Shown one piece after another: positions 19,147-28,973 of a stretch of 64,000 nt of DNA. The translations under genes and the position numbers were made by a program. Source of the stretch: Parashewanella sp049608225 (GTDB lineage: Bacteria > Pseudomonadota > Gammaproteobacteria > Enterobacterales > Shewanellaceae); contig JBMYXI010000004.1 in NCBI GenBank assembly GCA_049608225.1, forward strand, positions 1 through 64,000, in the 5' to 3' direction. A model generated the notes under the pieces. It made no database searches, was not told the DNA's origin, and saw only the letters and a list, made by a program, of their open reading frames with translations. The first letter of the stretch is position 1, and each line of letters opens with the position of its first letter.

Positions 19147-20349
19147 ATGCAAAAGCGCACATTACTGGCTATTGTCACAGGCTTAGCAATTAGCCAAGCC
19201 AATGCCACTGAAACATCGCATTGGCTGACGTTTAACAACAACACAGCGGCTCAGTTTTTACTGTCTCAGTCTCAAATCTCGCCCATAGAGTCGAATAAAA
19301 TGTCACGAACAAATAAGGGCGTCTCTATCGCTGAGGTCAACCAACAGCAATTGCAATCATTCTCAGAGTCCATGCTAAAGCAGCGTCAACGCTGCGGCGG
19401 CTTTATGGTTCATGACTCTCTGGAAAGTGCATTGGCGGCAGCATCAGTAACAACGAGTATGCATTCCTTTAAAGCACCCGTCATTAATCAACGGGATAGA
19501 ATTGAGCAATTAATACCGCAATTAGATGCAAACAATATCGTCGATATGATTAATCAACAAGCAGCAAACACCAATCGTATCTATAAACTATCAACCGGTT
19601 CGACAGCATCAAACCAACTTGCTAAAACTTGGGGAGAATTAGTTTCAGGGCTAAGTTATGCCTCAGTCAGGCAAATCGAACACAGCGGCTTCCCACAAAA
19701 ATCCGTTGAGCTTACACTAACTGGAAGTAAATATCCCGATGATATTGTTGTGCTTGGTGGTCATCTCGACTCAACAGCGGGCATGTTTTTTCAATCTAAA
19801 AAAACGCGAGCTCCAGGTGCAGATGATGATGCGTCAGGTATCGCTTCATTGACCGAAATCATTCGTGTGCTTGCACAAAACAAAGTGCAACCGCAACGTA
19901 CCCTTCGTTTCTACGGTTACGCGGCTGAAGAAGGCGGACTTCTCGGTTCACAACAAGTCGTGAAAGCAGTAAAAGCTAACAATGAGAACGTACTTTCGGC
20001 AATGCAACTGGATATGACAGGTTACCAAGGCTCTGAACAAAACGTCACATTTGAAAGAGATTATACAGACGATAACCTCACTGATTTTCTAGAGAAGTTA
20101 ATGGATACCTATTTGACAAACTTAACTTACGCTGAAGATAAATGTGGTTATGGCTGCTCTGATCATGCTAGCTGGCATAAATTTGGTTACCCCTCAGCAA
20201 TGCCATTTGAAGCATTTATGAAAGACATGAACCACAATATTCATAGTAAACATGACACCTTAGATAATTCAGATCCAACAGGAATGAACCAACTGAACTT
20301 CAGTAAGCTGGGATTAGTTTATGCGCTTGAAATGGGCTTTCCGAGTTAA
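19147..20349 (+). CDS. Secreted M28-family zinc aminopeptidase
   Basis: 400 aa. Start chosen at 19147: an upstream in-frame ATG (19135) overlaps the GAGG ribosome-binding site of this one. A signal peptide ends near SQANA (about 20). After a propeptide-like region comes the M28 core, with zinc ligands in GGHLDST, GADDDASG, AAEEGG, LDMTGY and the final His in HSKHD. Cys residues in EDKCGYGCSDHA match the disulfide of Vibrio-type leucine aminopeptidase. It is probably exported by the neighbouring type II secretion system (inference). A hairpin terminator follows. Confidence 0.92.
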   Translation: MQKRTLLAIVTGLAISQANATETSHWLTFNNNTAAQFLLSQSQISPIESNKMSRTNKGVSIAEVNQQQLQSFSESMLKQRQRCGGFMVHDSLESALAAASVTTSMHSFKAPVINQRDRIEQLIPQLDANNIVDMINQQAANTNRIYKLSTGSTASNQLAKTWGELVSGLSYASVRQIEHSGFPQKSVELTLTGSKYPDDIVVLGGHLDSTAGMFFQSKKTRAPGADDDASGIASLTEIIRVLAQNKVQPQRTLRFYGYAAEEGGLLGSQQVVKAVKANNENVLSAMQLDMTGYQGSEQNVTFERDYTDDNLTDFLEKLMDTYLTNLTYAEDKCGYGCSDHASWHKFGYPSAMPFEAFMKDMNHNIHSKHDTLDNSDPTGMNQLNFSKLGLVYALEMGFPS

Positions 20350-20392
20350 TACCAAATAAGCAGAAGATAAACTTTTAAACCATTATGACCTA

Positions 20393-20422
20393 AAAAGCAG
20401 CGACAAATGCGCTGCTTTTGCT
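20393..20422. terminator. Hairpin terminator after M28 peptidase
   Basis: 10-bp perfect arms (20393-20402, 20410-20419: AAAAGCAGCG/CGCTGCTTTT) with A-rich and T-rich flanks. It lies between convergent genes and can serve the chemoreceptor gene as well. Confidence 0.75.
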
Positions 20423-20445
20423 ATTTATACAATTAAGGAAGAGGT

Positions 20446-22419
20446 TTATAGCTTAAAGCTGTCCGTCATTTCCCTTAATTCCTCAGCTAAACGCGCTAGT
20501 TCAACACTGGCATACGACACCTGTTCTGCCCCTGCTGCGTTTTCTGTTGCTGATTGCTTAATTGCTACTACACCTTGATTGATTTCTTCAGCACTAGATG
20601 ATTGCTGAGTTACTGCCGCAGCAATTTGTTCTGCATTAGTGGTAATATGTTTTATTTCATCCAAGGTTTGCGCGATAGATTGTGCACTGTTTCGTGCAGA
20701 ATCAATGGTTACTGTTGCCAGTTGCGTTGATTCATTCATCACTCGTACTGCATCTTGAGTACCTTGTTGCAGCTGAGCGATCATCTCCTCAATATGACTA
20801 GTCGATTGCTGTGTTTTTTGAGCTAACTGTCTAACTTCATCGGCAACCACAGCAAAACCACGGCCTTGCTCTCCAGCTCTAGCCGCTTCAATTGCCGCGT
20901 TAAGTGCCAGCAAATTTGTCTGCGCAGCAATACCTTGGATAACTTCAAGCACACTGCCAATTTCTTGTGAATTATGCTCTACCCGCTCAATGGCTTTAGT
21001 TGCAACACCAACTTCTTGAGCGAGATCGGACATATTATTAATGGTGTTATCGACACTAACATTCGCCGCTTGCGATGTGGTTAATGCTTGTTCTGATTGC
21101 TTGGCGACATCAGTAGCATTTAGTGCAACATCATCAATACTGGCTGCCATTTCTTGCATAGAAACAGAAATTTGTTCAATACTCACTTGTTGCTCTAATA
21201 AGCTATCTTTAGCTTGTAGACTTACTGCGCTGGTTTCTTCAGAAGTGCTGGCAAGTTGCGAACTGTTACCTTGTATCGATTGGATCATATTCTGCAGCTT
21301 TAACGTCATACGCTGCATCGAATGATAAACGCCCGTCGCTTCGCTTATCGAATCAACACGCATGCTTAAGTCACCATCAGCAATACTTTCAGAAAGCTGA
21401 TGCATGGCATTAGGTTCACCGCCTAATGGCTGATAAATTGAATTGGCGAGTTTTAACGCAACAAAGGTTACCACAATTGCCGTAAGTAAAATAACAAGCA
21501 GGCTATCAAGAGTAAGCTCATTCACCGCCGCAAATGCTTCACTTTCATCAATCTCAGCGAGCAATACCCATGACAAACTATGAAATGATAATGGCGTATA
21601 CGCTGATAAAACCGGATTGCCATTATAATCGATAATGATCTCTGCACCCTGCAGACCATTAAGCGCATTCTTCACAGCTTGAGTGTTAACACCATTATTG
21701 GCAACCGTTCCTGCAAAACTAGCTTTAATGCTGTGACCAACAGGATCGAGATACGAGTCCGAACGCATTCGGTAATCTGAGCCCACCAAATACGTTTCGC
21801 CAGTTTTACCCATGCCCTCACGTTGCTGCATAATTTCATTAATGGCATCTATAGAAAATTGTAAGGAAGCAACAGCAACTAGCTCACCCTCTTTTTTGAC
21901 AGGAATACCGATAAAAGCTTGCGGCGAATTACCACTTGGCGCATAAGGTGAGAAGTCAATAACAGCAAGCGCACCTGTTGACAGTACTTGGTTATATAAC
22001 TTAGCCAAACCTGAATTGCGAAACGGACCGTTTTTTAAATCTGTTTGATAATCGGCTTCTTTGGTTACGGTATAAATGACCTTAGCAGCAGGGTTGATGA
22101 TAAATAAATCGTAATAGCCTTTTAAACGAATAAAATCAGCAAACAACTGATCATTACTTTTGGCCAAGGTATTTAGATCTTGCTTATTTACACTGAGCTT
22201 TTGTTGCAATATGGTTTGCAGCAACTTAGTGTCAGCTTCAGTTTGCTGCAAGTACCGATTGATTTGGCTAAGTTTAATTTCTCTGACTGACTCTAATTGG
22301 TTATAAATTTGTTTGTCGATAGAGTCAATAGAAATGAAGAAAGTGATCAATCCGATTAATAGCGCTGGGATCAATCCAATCAACATAGAGGAGGATAATA
22401 GTTTGTATTTTAATCGCAC
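20446..22419 (-). CDS. Methyl-accepting chemotaxis protein with periplasmic Cache domain
   Basis: 657 aa. An N-terminal membrane helix (about 8-30), a ~240-residue periplasmic sensor of dCache type (segment FIGIPVKKEGELVAVASLQFS), a second helix near 285-310, a HAMP region, and a cytoplasmic coiled coil. The coiled coil carries the CheA/CheW-binding hairpin tip with AIEAARAGEQGRGFAVVADE. The ligand is unknown; Cache sensors often bind amino or organic acids. The gene is isolated from other chemotaxis genes. A C-terminal CheR/CheB pentapeptide is absent. Confidence 0.92.
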   Translation of the reverse strand: MRLKYKLLSSSMLIGLIPALLIGLITFFISIDSIDKQIYNQLESVREIKLSQINRYLQQTEADTKLLQTILQQKLSVNKQDLNTLAKSNDQLFADFIRLKGYYDLFIINPAAKVIYTVTKEADYQTDLKNGPFRNSGLAKLYNQVLSTGALAVIDFSPYAPSGNSPQAFIGIPVKKEGELVAVASLQFSIDAINEIMQQREGMGKTGETYLVGSDYRMRSDSYLDPVGHSIKASFAGTVANNGVNTQAVKNALNGLQGAEIIIDYNGNPVLSAYTPLSFHSLSWVLLAEIDESEAFAAVNELTLDSLLVILLTAIVVTFVALKLANSIYQPLGGEPNAMHQLSESIADGDLSMRVDSISEATGVYHSMQRMTLKLQNMIQSIQGNSSQLASTSEETSAVSLQAKDSLLEQQVSIEQISVSMQEMAASIDDVALNATDVAKQSEQALTTSQAANVSVDNTINNMSDLAQEVGVATKAIERVEHNSQEIGSVLEVIQGIAAQTNLLALNAAIEAARAGEQGRGFAVVADEVRQLAQKTQQSTSHIEEMIAQLQQGTQDAVRVMNESTQLATVTIDSARNSAQSIAQTLDEIKHITTNAEQIAAAVTQQSSSAEEINQGVVAIKQSATENAAGAEQVSYASVELARLAEELREMTDSFKL

Positions 22420-22883
22420 TCACGACTCCTTGTAGCCCGATATTTCCGTAGCAGTAAAATGAGCGAAACACACGGTATAGAGTTTTTACTCCAGCTTCAA
22501 TGCATTTTTACTCAATTTGTGAAGCTACCTACATCAATTAAGGAGTCGCAATTTAATGTTATTAGGACAATGTTTCAACCTTTAATTGCGTTAAATAGAA
22601 TGACAACCTATAAAATCAATTGTTCTTAACGAAAACAGAGCGTTCACAACAGAGGCGTAATCAAATAGTTATTCAAAACTCTCTTTTCCTTTTGTTATCG
22701 TATTTCATCAAGAACAGATTCATGAAAAACAATTAACGTGTCATCAATATTTTGCTCCTTATAATCAGCAAGTGTTATCTCATACCCTGTGATTTTTTAT
22801 CAAACAAGGAGCATGATTTTATCGCTATTACAATGGAGTAAGTCACTAGGTCATACCTAAAAACATACTGTTGGAGTGAAAAC
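22420..22883. other. 464-bp intergenic region, mostly featureless
   Basis: Divergent promoter region between the chemoreceptor and a small secreted protein. AT-rich. It holds a distant 7-bp inverted pair, GCTCCTT (22754-22760) and AAGGAGC (22806-22812), of doubtful meaning. I see no convincing ORF or RNA gene. Confidence 0.4.
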
Positions 22884-23312
22884 ATGAACTTTAAAAAACC
22901 ACTTTTGACTTTATCTGTTATTGCACTTTCAAGTTTATTTTCATTAAGTAGCGCTCAAGCTGCCGATGATAACGGTAATTTACTCGTAGTAAACAGCACC
23001 ACAGGTTCATGGATGCCAGAGCCAATTTGGGTGAAAGCGCACAGAATTGGTCAGAATGATGACAAAGAAAATTGGGATGTTACAGAAAGGCAATCTATCG
23101 ATAGTTCACCCGTAAAATTAGATCCCAATGTATATGACAAATACATTGTCTATGGATATAACGGTACAGGTGACACAGGAATGCATAACGTACGTACCTG
23201 TGTCACTGTAAAATGCGATAACGGATTATTAAAAGATCTAACAGCGCGCGTCAGCGTCGAGATTGTTGGTGGCTATCACTTAGTTATCAATACCAATCAG
23301 CACGAAGGTTAG
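22884..23312 (+). CDS. Small secreted protein of unknown function
   Basis: 142 aa. A clear signal peptide ends in SSAQA (about 26), preceded by GGAGTG before the ATG. The ~116-residue mature part is beta-rich with two Cys close together (RTCVTVKCDNG), which may form a disulfide. I recognise no family. It sits next to the type II secretion operon and could be a substrate (inference only). A hairpin terminator follows directly. Confidence 0.75.
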   Translation: MNFKKPLLTLSVIALSSLFSLSSAQAADDNGNLLVVNSTTGSWMPEPIWVKAHRIGQNDDKENWDVTERQSIDSSPVKLDPNVYDKYIVYGYNGTGDTGMHNVRTCVTVKCDNGLLKDLTARVSVEIVGGYHLVINTNQHEG

Positions 23313-23313
23313 A

Positions 23314-23334
23314 GAAAGGGCATTAAGCCCTTTC
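23314..23334. terminator. Bidirectional hairpin terminator between the secreted protein and gspN
   Basis: Perfect 8-bp arms GAAAGGGC/GCCCTTTC around ATTAA, immediately after the stop codon at 23312 and just before the gspN stop on the other strand. Confidence 0.7.
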
Positions 23335-23341
23335 AACTCAC

Positions 23342-24109
23342 TTAAAGACCGGGTATACGCCCTTGATAATTAATTTGATAATAACCTTGGGGGTCTGGCT
23401 GACCCAAGATCGATAAGTTATTACGCATATCTTCAGGTTGGGTTGCTGTCGGCTTTATTTTTGCTTTCAACGCAAACTGGTTATTTTCACTAACTAACAC
23501 TTGCCCTGAAATACCCATTTTATTATCTTTTTCTAACATCGAAATCACGATATTGCCTTGCTGACACTCAAGCCCCAGCTTGACATCACCTATCGGGTAA
23601 AAGCCAAATTGATTATTCACTTTTAAATGATGGGCGTACATGGTGCCATTAAGTTGCTGGCAAAACGGTTTTCCATAAACAAAGTGTTCAATAAATAAAT
23701 TAACCTCGCCACCTACTTTAGTGCCAAACGGTAGTTGTGTATTACCAATTAAAAAGCCGTTAGTTGCATCAATGGTTAATTTATTTATCTCAACACCTGA
23801 CAACGACAGTTCTGCTTGCGCTTTACCGCTAAACGCATTGGCTTTACTGCCAATACGCAGGTCAATATTCAACTTTGCTAATAATAATGACCAAGGATCA
23901 ATTTGCCATGTTATATGCTCAAGTTGCCTACCATAAACATTGGCACTACCAACACTGCCCGACCAAATCGAACCACTCACGTTCGACACTTGCACTTGGT
24001 TGGGTAACTTTACTAACCAAAGCACTACATTTGCTGGCAACAGGGCCACCATAAACACTAAATAAAACCCAATACCAAGGGTAATTTTTTTCGCTAAGCT
24101 CACGTTCAA
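23342..24109 (-). CDS. gspN: Type II secretion system protein N
   Basis: 255 aa. One N-terminal membrane helix (about 10-32), then a periplasmic beta-rich domain with VSNVSGSIWSGSVGSANVYG, typical of GspN. Its role is auxiliary and it is absent from many systems. Last gene of the gspC-N operon, 9 bp after gspM. Confidence 0.9.
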   Translation of the reverse strand: MNVSLAKKITLGIGFYLVFMVALLPANVVLWLVKLPNQVQVSNVSGSIWSGSVGSANVYGRQLEHITWQIDPWSLLLAKLNIDLRIGSKANAFSGKAQAELSLSGVEINKLTIDATNGFLIGNTQLPFGTKVGGEVNLFIEHFVYGKPFCQQLNGTMYAHHLKVNNQFGFYPIGDVKLGLECQQGNIVISMLEKDNKMGISGQVLVSENNQFALKAKIKPTATQPEDMRNNLSILGQPDPQGYYQINYQGRIPGL

Positions 24110-24118
24110 TTCCTACTG

Positions 24119-24601
24119 TTATTGAGATAATTGGATACGACGAACTTTCACAACACCTGTGGTATCGGTTTCCGCCACATCTAAATTATCCAGCGATAAT
24201 CCTCGCTTTTGTACCAATTCATTGATGTACTGCATCAATGAATCGAAGGCTACCTCATCCATCCACAATTGAATTTTATCCCCTTGAGGCTGCATTCTGG
24301 TAATGGTTAACCCATAGGCACTTGCAGTTGAATTAACTATTGTACTTAAACTGCCATTACGATTTTGTTGACCATTGGCTTGCTGCAATGACACCACACG
24401 ATTTGCTTTTTGTTTAATTCGAGTCAGCTTTTGCTGAGCCGATTGCAGTTCGGCCATAGCATTGGTTTGTGCTGAGGTAATTGGACTCCAAATTCCCCAA
24501 TAAAAAATACCAATCACTAAAAAAATACTGCACACGCCTACAAGCTGTTGTTCTCGATAAGCAAGACCGTTCCACCAAGTTAATATTTGCGCTTTCATCA
24601 A
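24119..24601 (-). CDS. gspM: Type II secretion system protein M
   Basis: 160 aa. A short cytoplasmic N-terminus with WWNGLAYREQQLV, one membrane helix (about 20-38), a coiled-coil segment (AELQSAQQKLTRIKQKA) and a ferredoxin-like periplasmic domain. Inner-membrane platform component that binds GspL. It lies 8 bp after gspL. Confidence 0.92.
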   Translation of the reverse strand: MMKAQILTWWNGLAYREQQLVGVCSIFLVIGIFYWGIWSPITSAQTNAMAELQSAQQKLTRIKQKANRVVSLQQANGQQNRNGSLSTIVNSTASAYGLTITRMQPQGDKIQLWMDEVAFDSLMQYINELVQKRGLSLDNLDVAETDTTGVVKVRRIQLSQ

Positions 24602-24609
24602 GATGTTCC

Positions 24610-25812
24610 TTACTTACGTTTTAACGTCAATGTCGTGGTAACACGATTATCATCGTTACTGATCACCCCAGATGAGACCGTGAAGTCTCGCTGCAGCGCT
24701 TGCTTAAACTTTTCCACTTCTGCGTAGTCTTTTGCGCTGATCTGCATTCTTAATTCGCCACGATTGCCATCAAACCGTAATGTCGTTGGATGCAATTCTG
24801 GCGTTTTGGTAAATGCCGATTCTGTTTTGCTCAATAAGGTTAAAAATTCATTGCCATTACCTTTTGAAGACAAACGTTTTAACATGTTATCCAGCTGAAA
24901 CTCCATTTGCGTGGTTCTATTGCGTCCCGTAGCACGTTTAAACACTTGCTTCTGCTGGGCAAAAACAGCATCGACTTGCTGGTTTGCTCGATAAATGTTC
25001 AGCCCTTTTGACAACAAACTGAGCGCAATGGCGACAGCCAATACAATGGCCGCGTTTTTCCAAACTAATAAGTTTTTACTGTATTCTCTTTTCGGTCGAT
25101 ACTCGCCTTGCAGCAAGTTCATTGGCGCCTGTAATGCCCCTTTTGCCAAAATCAACATCGGCAACTCAAGAGGTTGAGGATGCAGTTCAGTCCCCGCTAG
25201 CTCTAAATCACAATAATTGGCAATGGTAATCTTATCCTGTTCATTTTCCGCATCTTGCATCGGTAACAAGCGCGGCAATACAGTTTGCTGCCATGTCATT
25301 GGCACACATTGACCCAGTCCTTCACCAGTACGAATTAACAGTTCATCACCGATAGACAACGAAGCCCACTGACAATCCATCAATGGTAAAGCTAAACAAT
25401 CGGGCAGCAATCGTTTCACGATCAAACCAGCATCGGTTAACCACTCAATCCAAGTTTGCATTTGCACATGAGAAACCACCGCCACACTAATTTTATTACC
25501 TGACTTAGGTCCTGTAACAAAATGTAATCCGTCAACATCTTCAGCCAAGGATTCTTCAAGCATAAAGGGCAATGCTTTTATCGCTTGACGCTGACCTTTT
25601 TCAGGCAAAGCTACTTGTGTTAGCGTCATCGCCGACGCAGGAACAAGAACGTCTACGGGACGATTACCCGCTCGTTCAGACAAGCTGTTTAACTGCTGCG
25701 CATTGGCAAGCTCACCGGATGCGATGATTTCTTGCTCTTGTTCAGACCAGACTAACCAATTACATGGTTGTTCAGCTTGAGAGCCTAAACGAATAAAAAG
25801 GCGTTCACTCAC
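24610..25812 (-). CDS. gspL: Type II secretion system protein L
   Basis: 400 aa. A cytoplasmic actin-like domain (~1-245; ALPFMLEESLAEDVDGLHF is typical), one membrane helix at about 250-267, and a periplasmic ferredoxin-like domain. It anchors the GspE ATPase to the membrane and pairs with GspM. Located between gspK and gspM. Confidence 0.93.
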   Translation of the reverse strand: MSERLFIRLGSQAEQPCNWLVWSEQEQEIIASGELANAQQLNSLSERAGNRPVDVLVPASAMTLTQVALPEKGQRQAIKALPFMLEESLAEDVDGLHFVTGPKSGNKISVAVVSHVQMQTWIEWLTDAGLIVKRLLPDCLALPLMDCQWASLSIGDELLIRTGEGLGQCVPMTWQQTVLPRLLPMQDAENEQDKITIANYCDLELAGTELHPQPLELPMLILAKGALQAPMNLLQGEYRPKREYSKNLLVWKNAAIVLAVAIALSLLSKGLNIYRANQQVDAVFAQQKQVFKRATGRNRTTQMEFQLDNMLKRLSSKGNGNEFLTLLSKTESAFTKTPELHPTTLRFDGNRGELRMQISAKDYAEVEKFKQALQRDFTVSSGVISNDDNRVTTTLTLKRK

Positions 25813-25836
25813 TGTGTTTCTCCACCTATCAAACTA

Positions 25837-26928
25837 TTATTTTTGTCCACCATACTGACGCGTTATCACATCTGCATTATGATCTCTATTCACTTTTAAC
25901 ACGCTTTCCAGTTGGAAAATCGCATCATCAAATTGTGTAGTTGCATCCAGCATAAAATATTCACTAGTGACGGCAAAACTGGACTGAACCAAACCGCCCT
26001 TCGCATTAGAGACTTCAGGTAATGCCCAAAAGTCTTCCACTTTTTCAAAACCATCTCCGGGACGTTGATTTATCACGCTCGTCGCTTCACCCACGGATAT
26101 CTTATTTTTCAACATCGCTGCCAAAATGGGAGCTTGTTCTGTCTTGATTGTATTCACATTGATAATCTGTTGATTATTACCCGGTATTGCACAAACATAA
26201 GGGGCTAACTTCAAATACACATCTTGAGTAAAACCTAAAACAGCTCGCAATTCACTGCGATGATTCATCAATGTTTTTGCAGCACGGTAGGGAACATCTC
26301 GGCTTTCATAAGCTGCGTCACCCAACCCAAATCCTGAATTGCCCTTTCCTGTATAAATATAGTCTCGTAATGAAAAGGCCAAGCGTTCTGCATTAAACGG
26401 TTCCATCCCCAAATTGACTAACAACGCTGCAAACTGCTCTAATGCTAATGGCGTTTTGGGCTGTCCCGCACCGCGAGGGGGATTACTGGGTCTATTTCCC
26501 GAACCACTATTTGAACCAGAACTCTTGGACCCCGAACTACCGTTATTACCGTTATTACTGGTTTCAGCGCTTAACGCATTTAAGTTGAAACAAGCACGCA
26601 TATCTGAAATTTCGCCAGCAATTTTGCCATTTTCAACAGGGTATACCACATTGGATTGCGCCCACGCTTGCTGCAAATGCACTCTTCCTTGAGAATCTTT
26701 AAGATCTTGCTTTAACACTTTTTCGGCAAACTCTTCCGCAGAAAGTGCATACCAATACGCTTGGTCATAGCCTGCTAAATTTAATGTTCGTCTAACCGAA
26801 ATTTGATTACGACTCGTGATGTCTACTGCAATAGCGGCAACCGTTGCCACCACCAACAAAACCACCAGCAAGGCGATGCCAGTTTGCTTTTTTTTAAGCA
26901 TTCGTTTGGGGTAACCATTTATGACCAT
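25837..26928 (-). CDS. gspK: Type II secretion minor pseudopilin K
   Basis: 363 aa. The prepilin-like N-terminus QTGIALLVVLLVVATVAAIA lacks the usual Glu5, as expected for GspK, which caps the pseudopilus tip with GspI and GspJ. A Ser/Gly/Asn-rich low-complexity insert (about 125-150) interrupts the globular domain. Start either at 26928, overlapping the gspJ stop, or the internal ATG at 26901. Confidence 0.93.
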   Translation of the reverse strand: MVINGYPKRMLKKKQTGIALLVVLLVVATVAAIAVDITSRNQISVRRTLNLAGYDQAYWYALSAEEFAEKVLKQDLKDSQGRVHLQQAWAQSNVVYPVENGKIAGEISDMRACFNLNALSAETSNNGNNGSSGSKSSGSNSGSGNRPSNPPRGAGQPKTPLALEQFAALLVNLGMEPFNAERLAFSLRDYIYTGKGNSGFGLGDAAYESRDVPYRAAKTLMNHRSELRAVLGFTQDVYLKLAPYVCAIPGNNQQIINVNTIKTEQAPILAAMLKNKISVGEATSVINQRPGDGFEKVEDFWALPEVSNAKGGLVQSSFAVTSEYFMLDATTQFDDAIFQLESVLKVNRDHNADVITRQYGGQK

Positions 26929-27554
26929 TAGCTACCTTTACCCTTTGGCAATAAAAATTTTCGCTGAATTTTTCCCATACCTTCAATTTCCACTTCAAAC
27001 GCAATCGCTTTAGGTAAGGTTTTGGTATCAATGGAATTCACCCACTCTTTACCATCAAAAAAAGAATAGGTTACGTCTAAAACATGATCGATAATAACGG
27101 TTTTAAGTGGTTCAGCACCGATTTCAGGCTCAGGATACGGATAATACCAACGCTCTAATCGATCTTCAGTCAGCACGTAAGCCACCGATTGAATGCTACC
27201 ACGTGGTAACAAACCTTCAGGATTCAACCAACCAATACGGTAAAACACTAACGCTTCTCCGTCAGTGTCGGGCACGACATCGCCATACTGCAATACGGTG
27301 TTACCTCGTCCGCCTTGAAGCAACCTAGGCGTTCGCGCCACAATTTGCCCTAAATCACGTTCAATAATGCCGAACCCTTGTTGTAATGATTTCAATTTTA
27401 CTGCAAATTTTTTCGCGGATTCATTGTTAACTTGTACCACATGTAAGACTGAGTATGACGCGATACCTAACATGGCAAATATCGCTGTCGCGATAAGCAT
27501 TTCTAATAAGGTAAACCCTGACTGCTGCTTATTTTGATTGCTGATTAAACACAT
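26928..27554 (-). CDS. gspJ: Type II secretion minor pseudopilin J
   Basis: 208 aa. Prepilin peptidase site QQSG|FTLLEMLIATAIFAML with Glu5. Part of the tip complex. The start overlaps the gspI end by 26 bases, and the last base is shared with the gspK start, indicating tight translational coupling. Confidence 0.94.
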   Translation of the reverse strand: MCLISNQNKQQSGFTLLEMLIATAIFAMLGIASYSVLHVVQVNNESAKKFAVKLKSLQQGFGIIERDLGQIVARTPRLLQGGRGNTVLQYGDVVPDTDGEALVFYRIGWLNPEGLLPRGSIQSVAYVLTEDRLERWYYPYPEPEIGAEPLKTVIIDHVLDVTYSFFDGKEWVNSIDTKTLPKAIAFEVEIEGMGKIQRKFLLPKGKGS

Positions 27555-27903
27555 ACGTTCTCACCTGAGCAGCAATATTTTGATAACGACGGTCAGAGCT
27601 AACGCTCACTTGGATCATTCGAAAGTCATCGTCAGCGGTTTTTATCACTTCCCTGCGCCAGTACCATTGTTGGTCTGCCATTTTCAGTTTACCTTCTTTC
27701 TTTCCTACTGCTGGAAACTGAGTCTCTAACTTGGCATCAACTAACACGTTATCAGCAACCCACTGCGCATAAGTCCGTTGCTCTAACACTGGCATATTGG
27801 CGATGAGCTCACCAACACTTTTGGTGATTGAAATCGCCGCTATCGCAAAAATCACTAAAGCGACCATGACTTCCAGTAAGGTCATACCTTTACTGTGTTT
27901 CAT
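27529..27903 (-). CDS. gspI: Type II secretion minor pseudopilin I
   Basis: 124 aa from the ATG at 27903 (an upstream in-frame start at 27915 is less likely). Prepilin site HSKG|MTLLEVMVALVIFAIAAI with Glu5. Nucleates the pseudopilus tip with GspJ and GspK. Overlaps both gspH and gspJ. Confidence 0.94.
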   Translation of the reverse strand: MKHSKGMTLLEVMVALVIFAIAAISITKSVGELIANMPVLEQRTYAQWVADNVLVDAKLETQFPAVGKKEGKLKMADQQWYWRREVIKTADDDFRMIQVSVSSDRRYQNIAAQVRTYVFNQQSK

Positions 27904-28468
27904 CTGGCCTCCCAAGCATGATCCGACCTAATGCATCACCTGTCACTAACACATCCAGCTGATCACCCTTGTCATCTTTACTCAAAAAATGCAATTCAAA
28001 TGGACTTAACTCACCGCTGGGAAATAAGAGTATTTGTGGTTCGGGCTGCTTTTTCTTTCCAAACTCAGTGTCATCATCTGAATCATCATCTTTAAACCAA
28101 GACTCATTTTCTTCGTCACTTTGCTTTAATGGTAAACCATCAATCGTTACCTCAAGACTTATCCCGTCTTGCATATCATGCCCGGCCAACAGGCGATCAT
28201 TTTCAAATTGTTGCCACTTTTCATCTTTATAGGTCACAAATTGATAATGATCGGGCTTAATTACCACCCCCCAAAATTGCCCACTGAGTACTGTTTCATC
28301 AAGCACTAACTCAAGCGATGCGATGAACTTTTTCGCTTGTTTTTCCAGCTTTTTCTCTGGACCAACACTACTCAGTGATAAAGTCACAGCCGTTGCTGCT
28401 AGTCCCATTAATAATACGACCAGCATAACTTCCAGCAGCGTGAAACCAAATTGCCTGTTGGCTTTCAT
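27890..28468 (-). CDS. gspH: Type II secretion minor pseudopilin H
   Basis: 192 aa. Prepilin site RQFG|FTLLEVMLVVLLMGLAAT with Glu5. An Asp/Glu/Ser-rich stretch (about 112-136, SDEENESWFKDDDSDDDTEF) is longer than in most homologues. Links the GspG shaft to the tip complex. 16 bp after gspG. Confidence 0.93.
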   Translation of the reverse strand: MKANRQFGFTLLEVMLVVLLMGLAATAVTLSLSSVGPEKKLEKQAKKFIASLELVLDETVLSGQFWGVVIKPDHYQFVTYKDEKWQQFENDRLLAGHDMQDGISLEVTIDGLPLKQSDEENESWFKDDDSDDDTEFGKKKQPEPQILLFPSGELSPFELHFLSKDDKGDQLDVLVTGDALGRIMLGRPDETQ

Positions 28469-28484
28469 TGATATATCGAAATTG

Positions 28485-28919
28485 TTATTGATAGTCGTTT
28501 AAATTCCAGTTGCCGATATCATCGTCTGTTCCCGCTTCACCATCAGGACCAGCACTAAATACATCAATTTTCCCATGTTCACCTGGGCTTAATAGCAAAT
28601 AGTCATTTCTCCATGGATCTTTTGGTAAACGACGAATGTAACCATCCTCGCGGTAGTTTCTTGGAATAGGATCTATGGTTGGTTTTTCTACTAACGCTTC
28701 TAATCCTTGCTCCGTTGTTGGATAGCGGCTGTTATCAAGCTTGTAGTTATCTAAAGCATTTTCCAATGCAACAATATCTGAAACCGCTTTTTGTTGGTCA
28801 GCCTTATCTTTATTACCTAATAAATTTGGCACCACTAGTGATGCTAAAATTCCCAAAATCACAATAACAACCATGACTTCCAGTAAGGTAAAACCTTTTT
28901 GTTTTCTTCGCGTTTGCAT
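28485..28919 (-). CDS. gspG: Type II secretion major pseudopilin
   Basis: 144 aa. Prepilin site KQKG|FTLLEVMVVIVILGILASL with Glu5. The C-terminal calcium-binding loop AGPDGEAGTDDDIGNW is intact. Forms the pseudopilus shaft. Confidence 0.96.
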   Translation of the reverse strand: MQTRRKQKGFTLLEVMVVIVILGILASLVVPNLLGNKDKADQQKAVSDIVALENALDNYKLDNSRYPTTEQGLEALVEKPTIDPIPRNYREDGYIRRLPKDPWRNDYLLLSPGEHGKIDVFSAGPDGEAGTDDDIGNWNLNDYQ

Positions 28920-28973
28920 TTAATGCTCCTTAAACATTTCGATGATGCGCTATCATCGAATTAACTCAAATTA

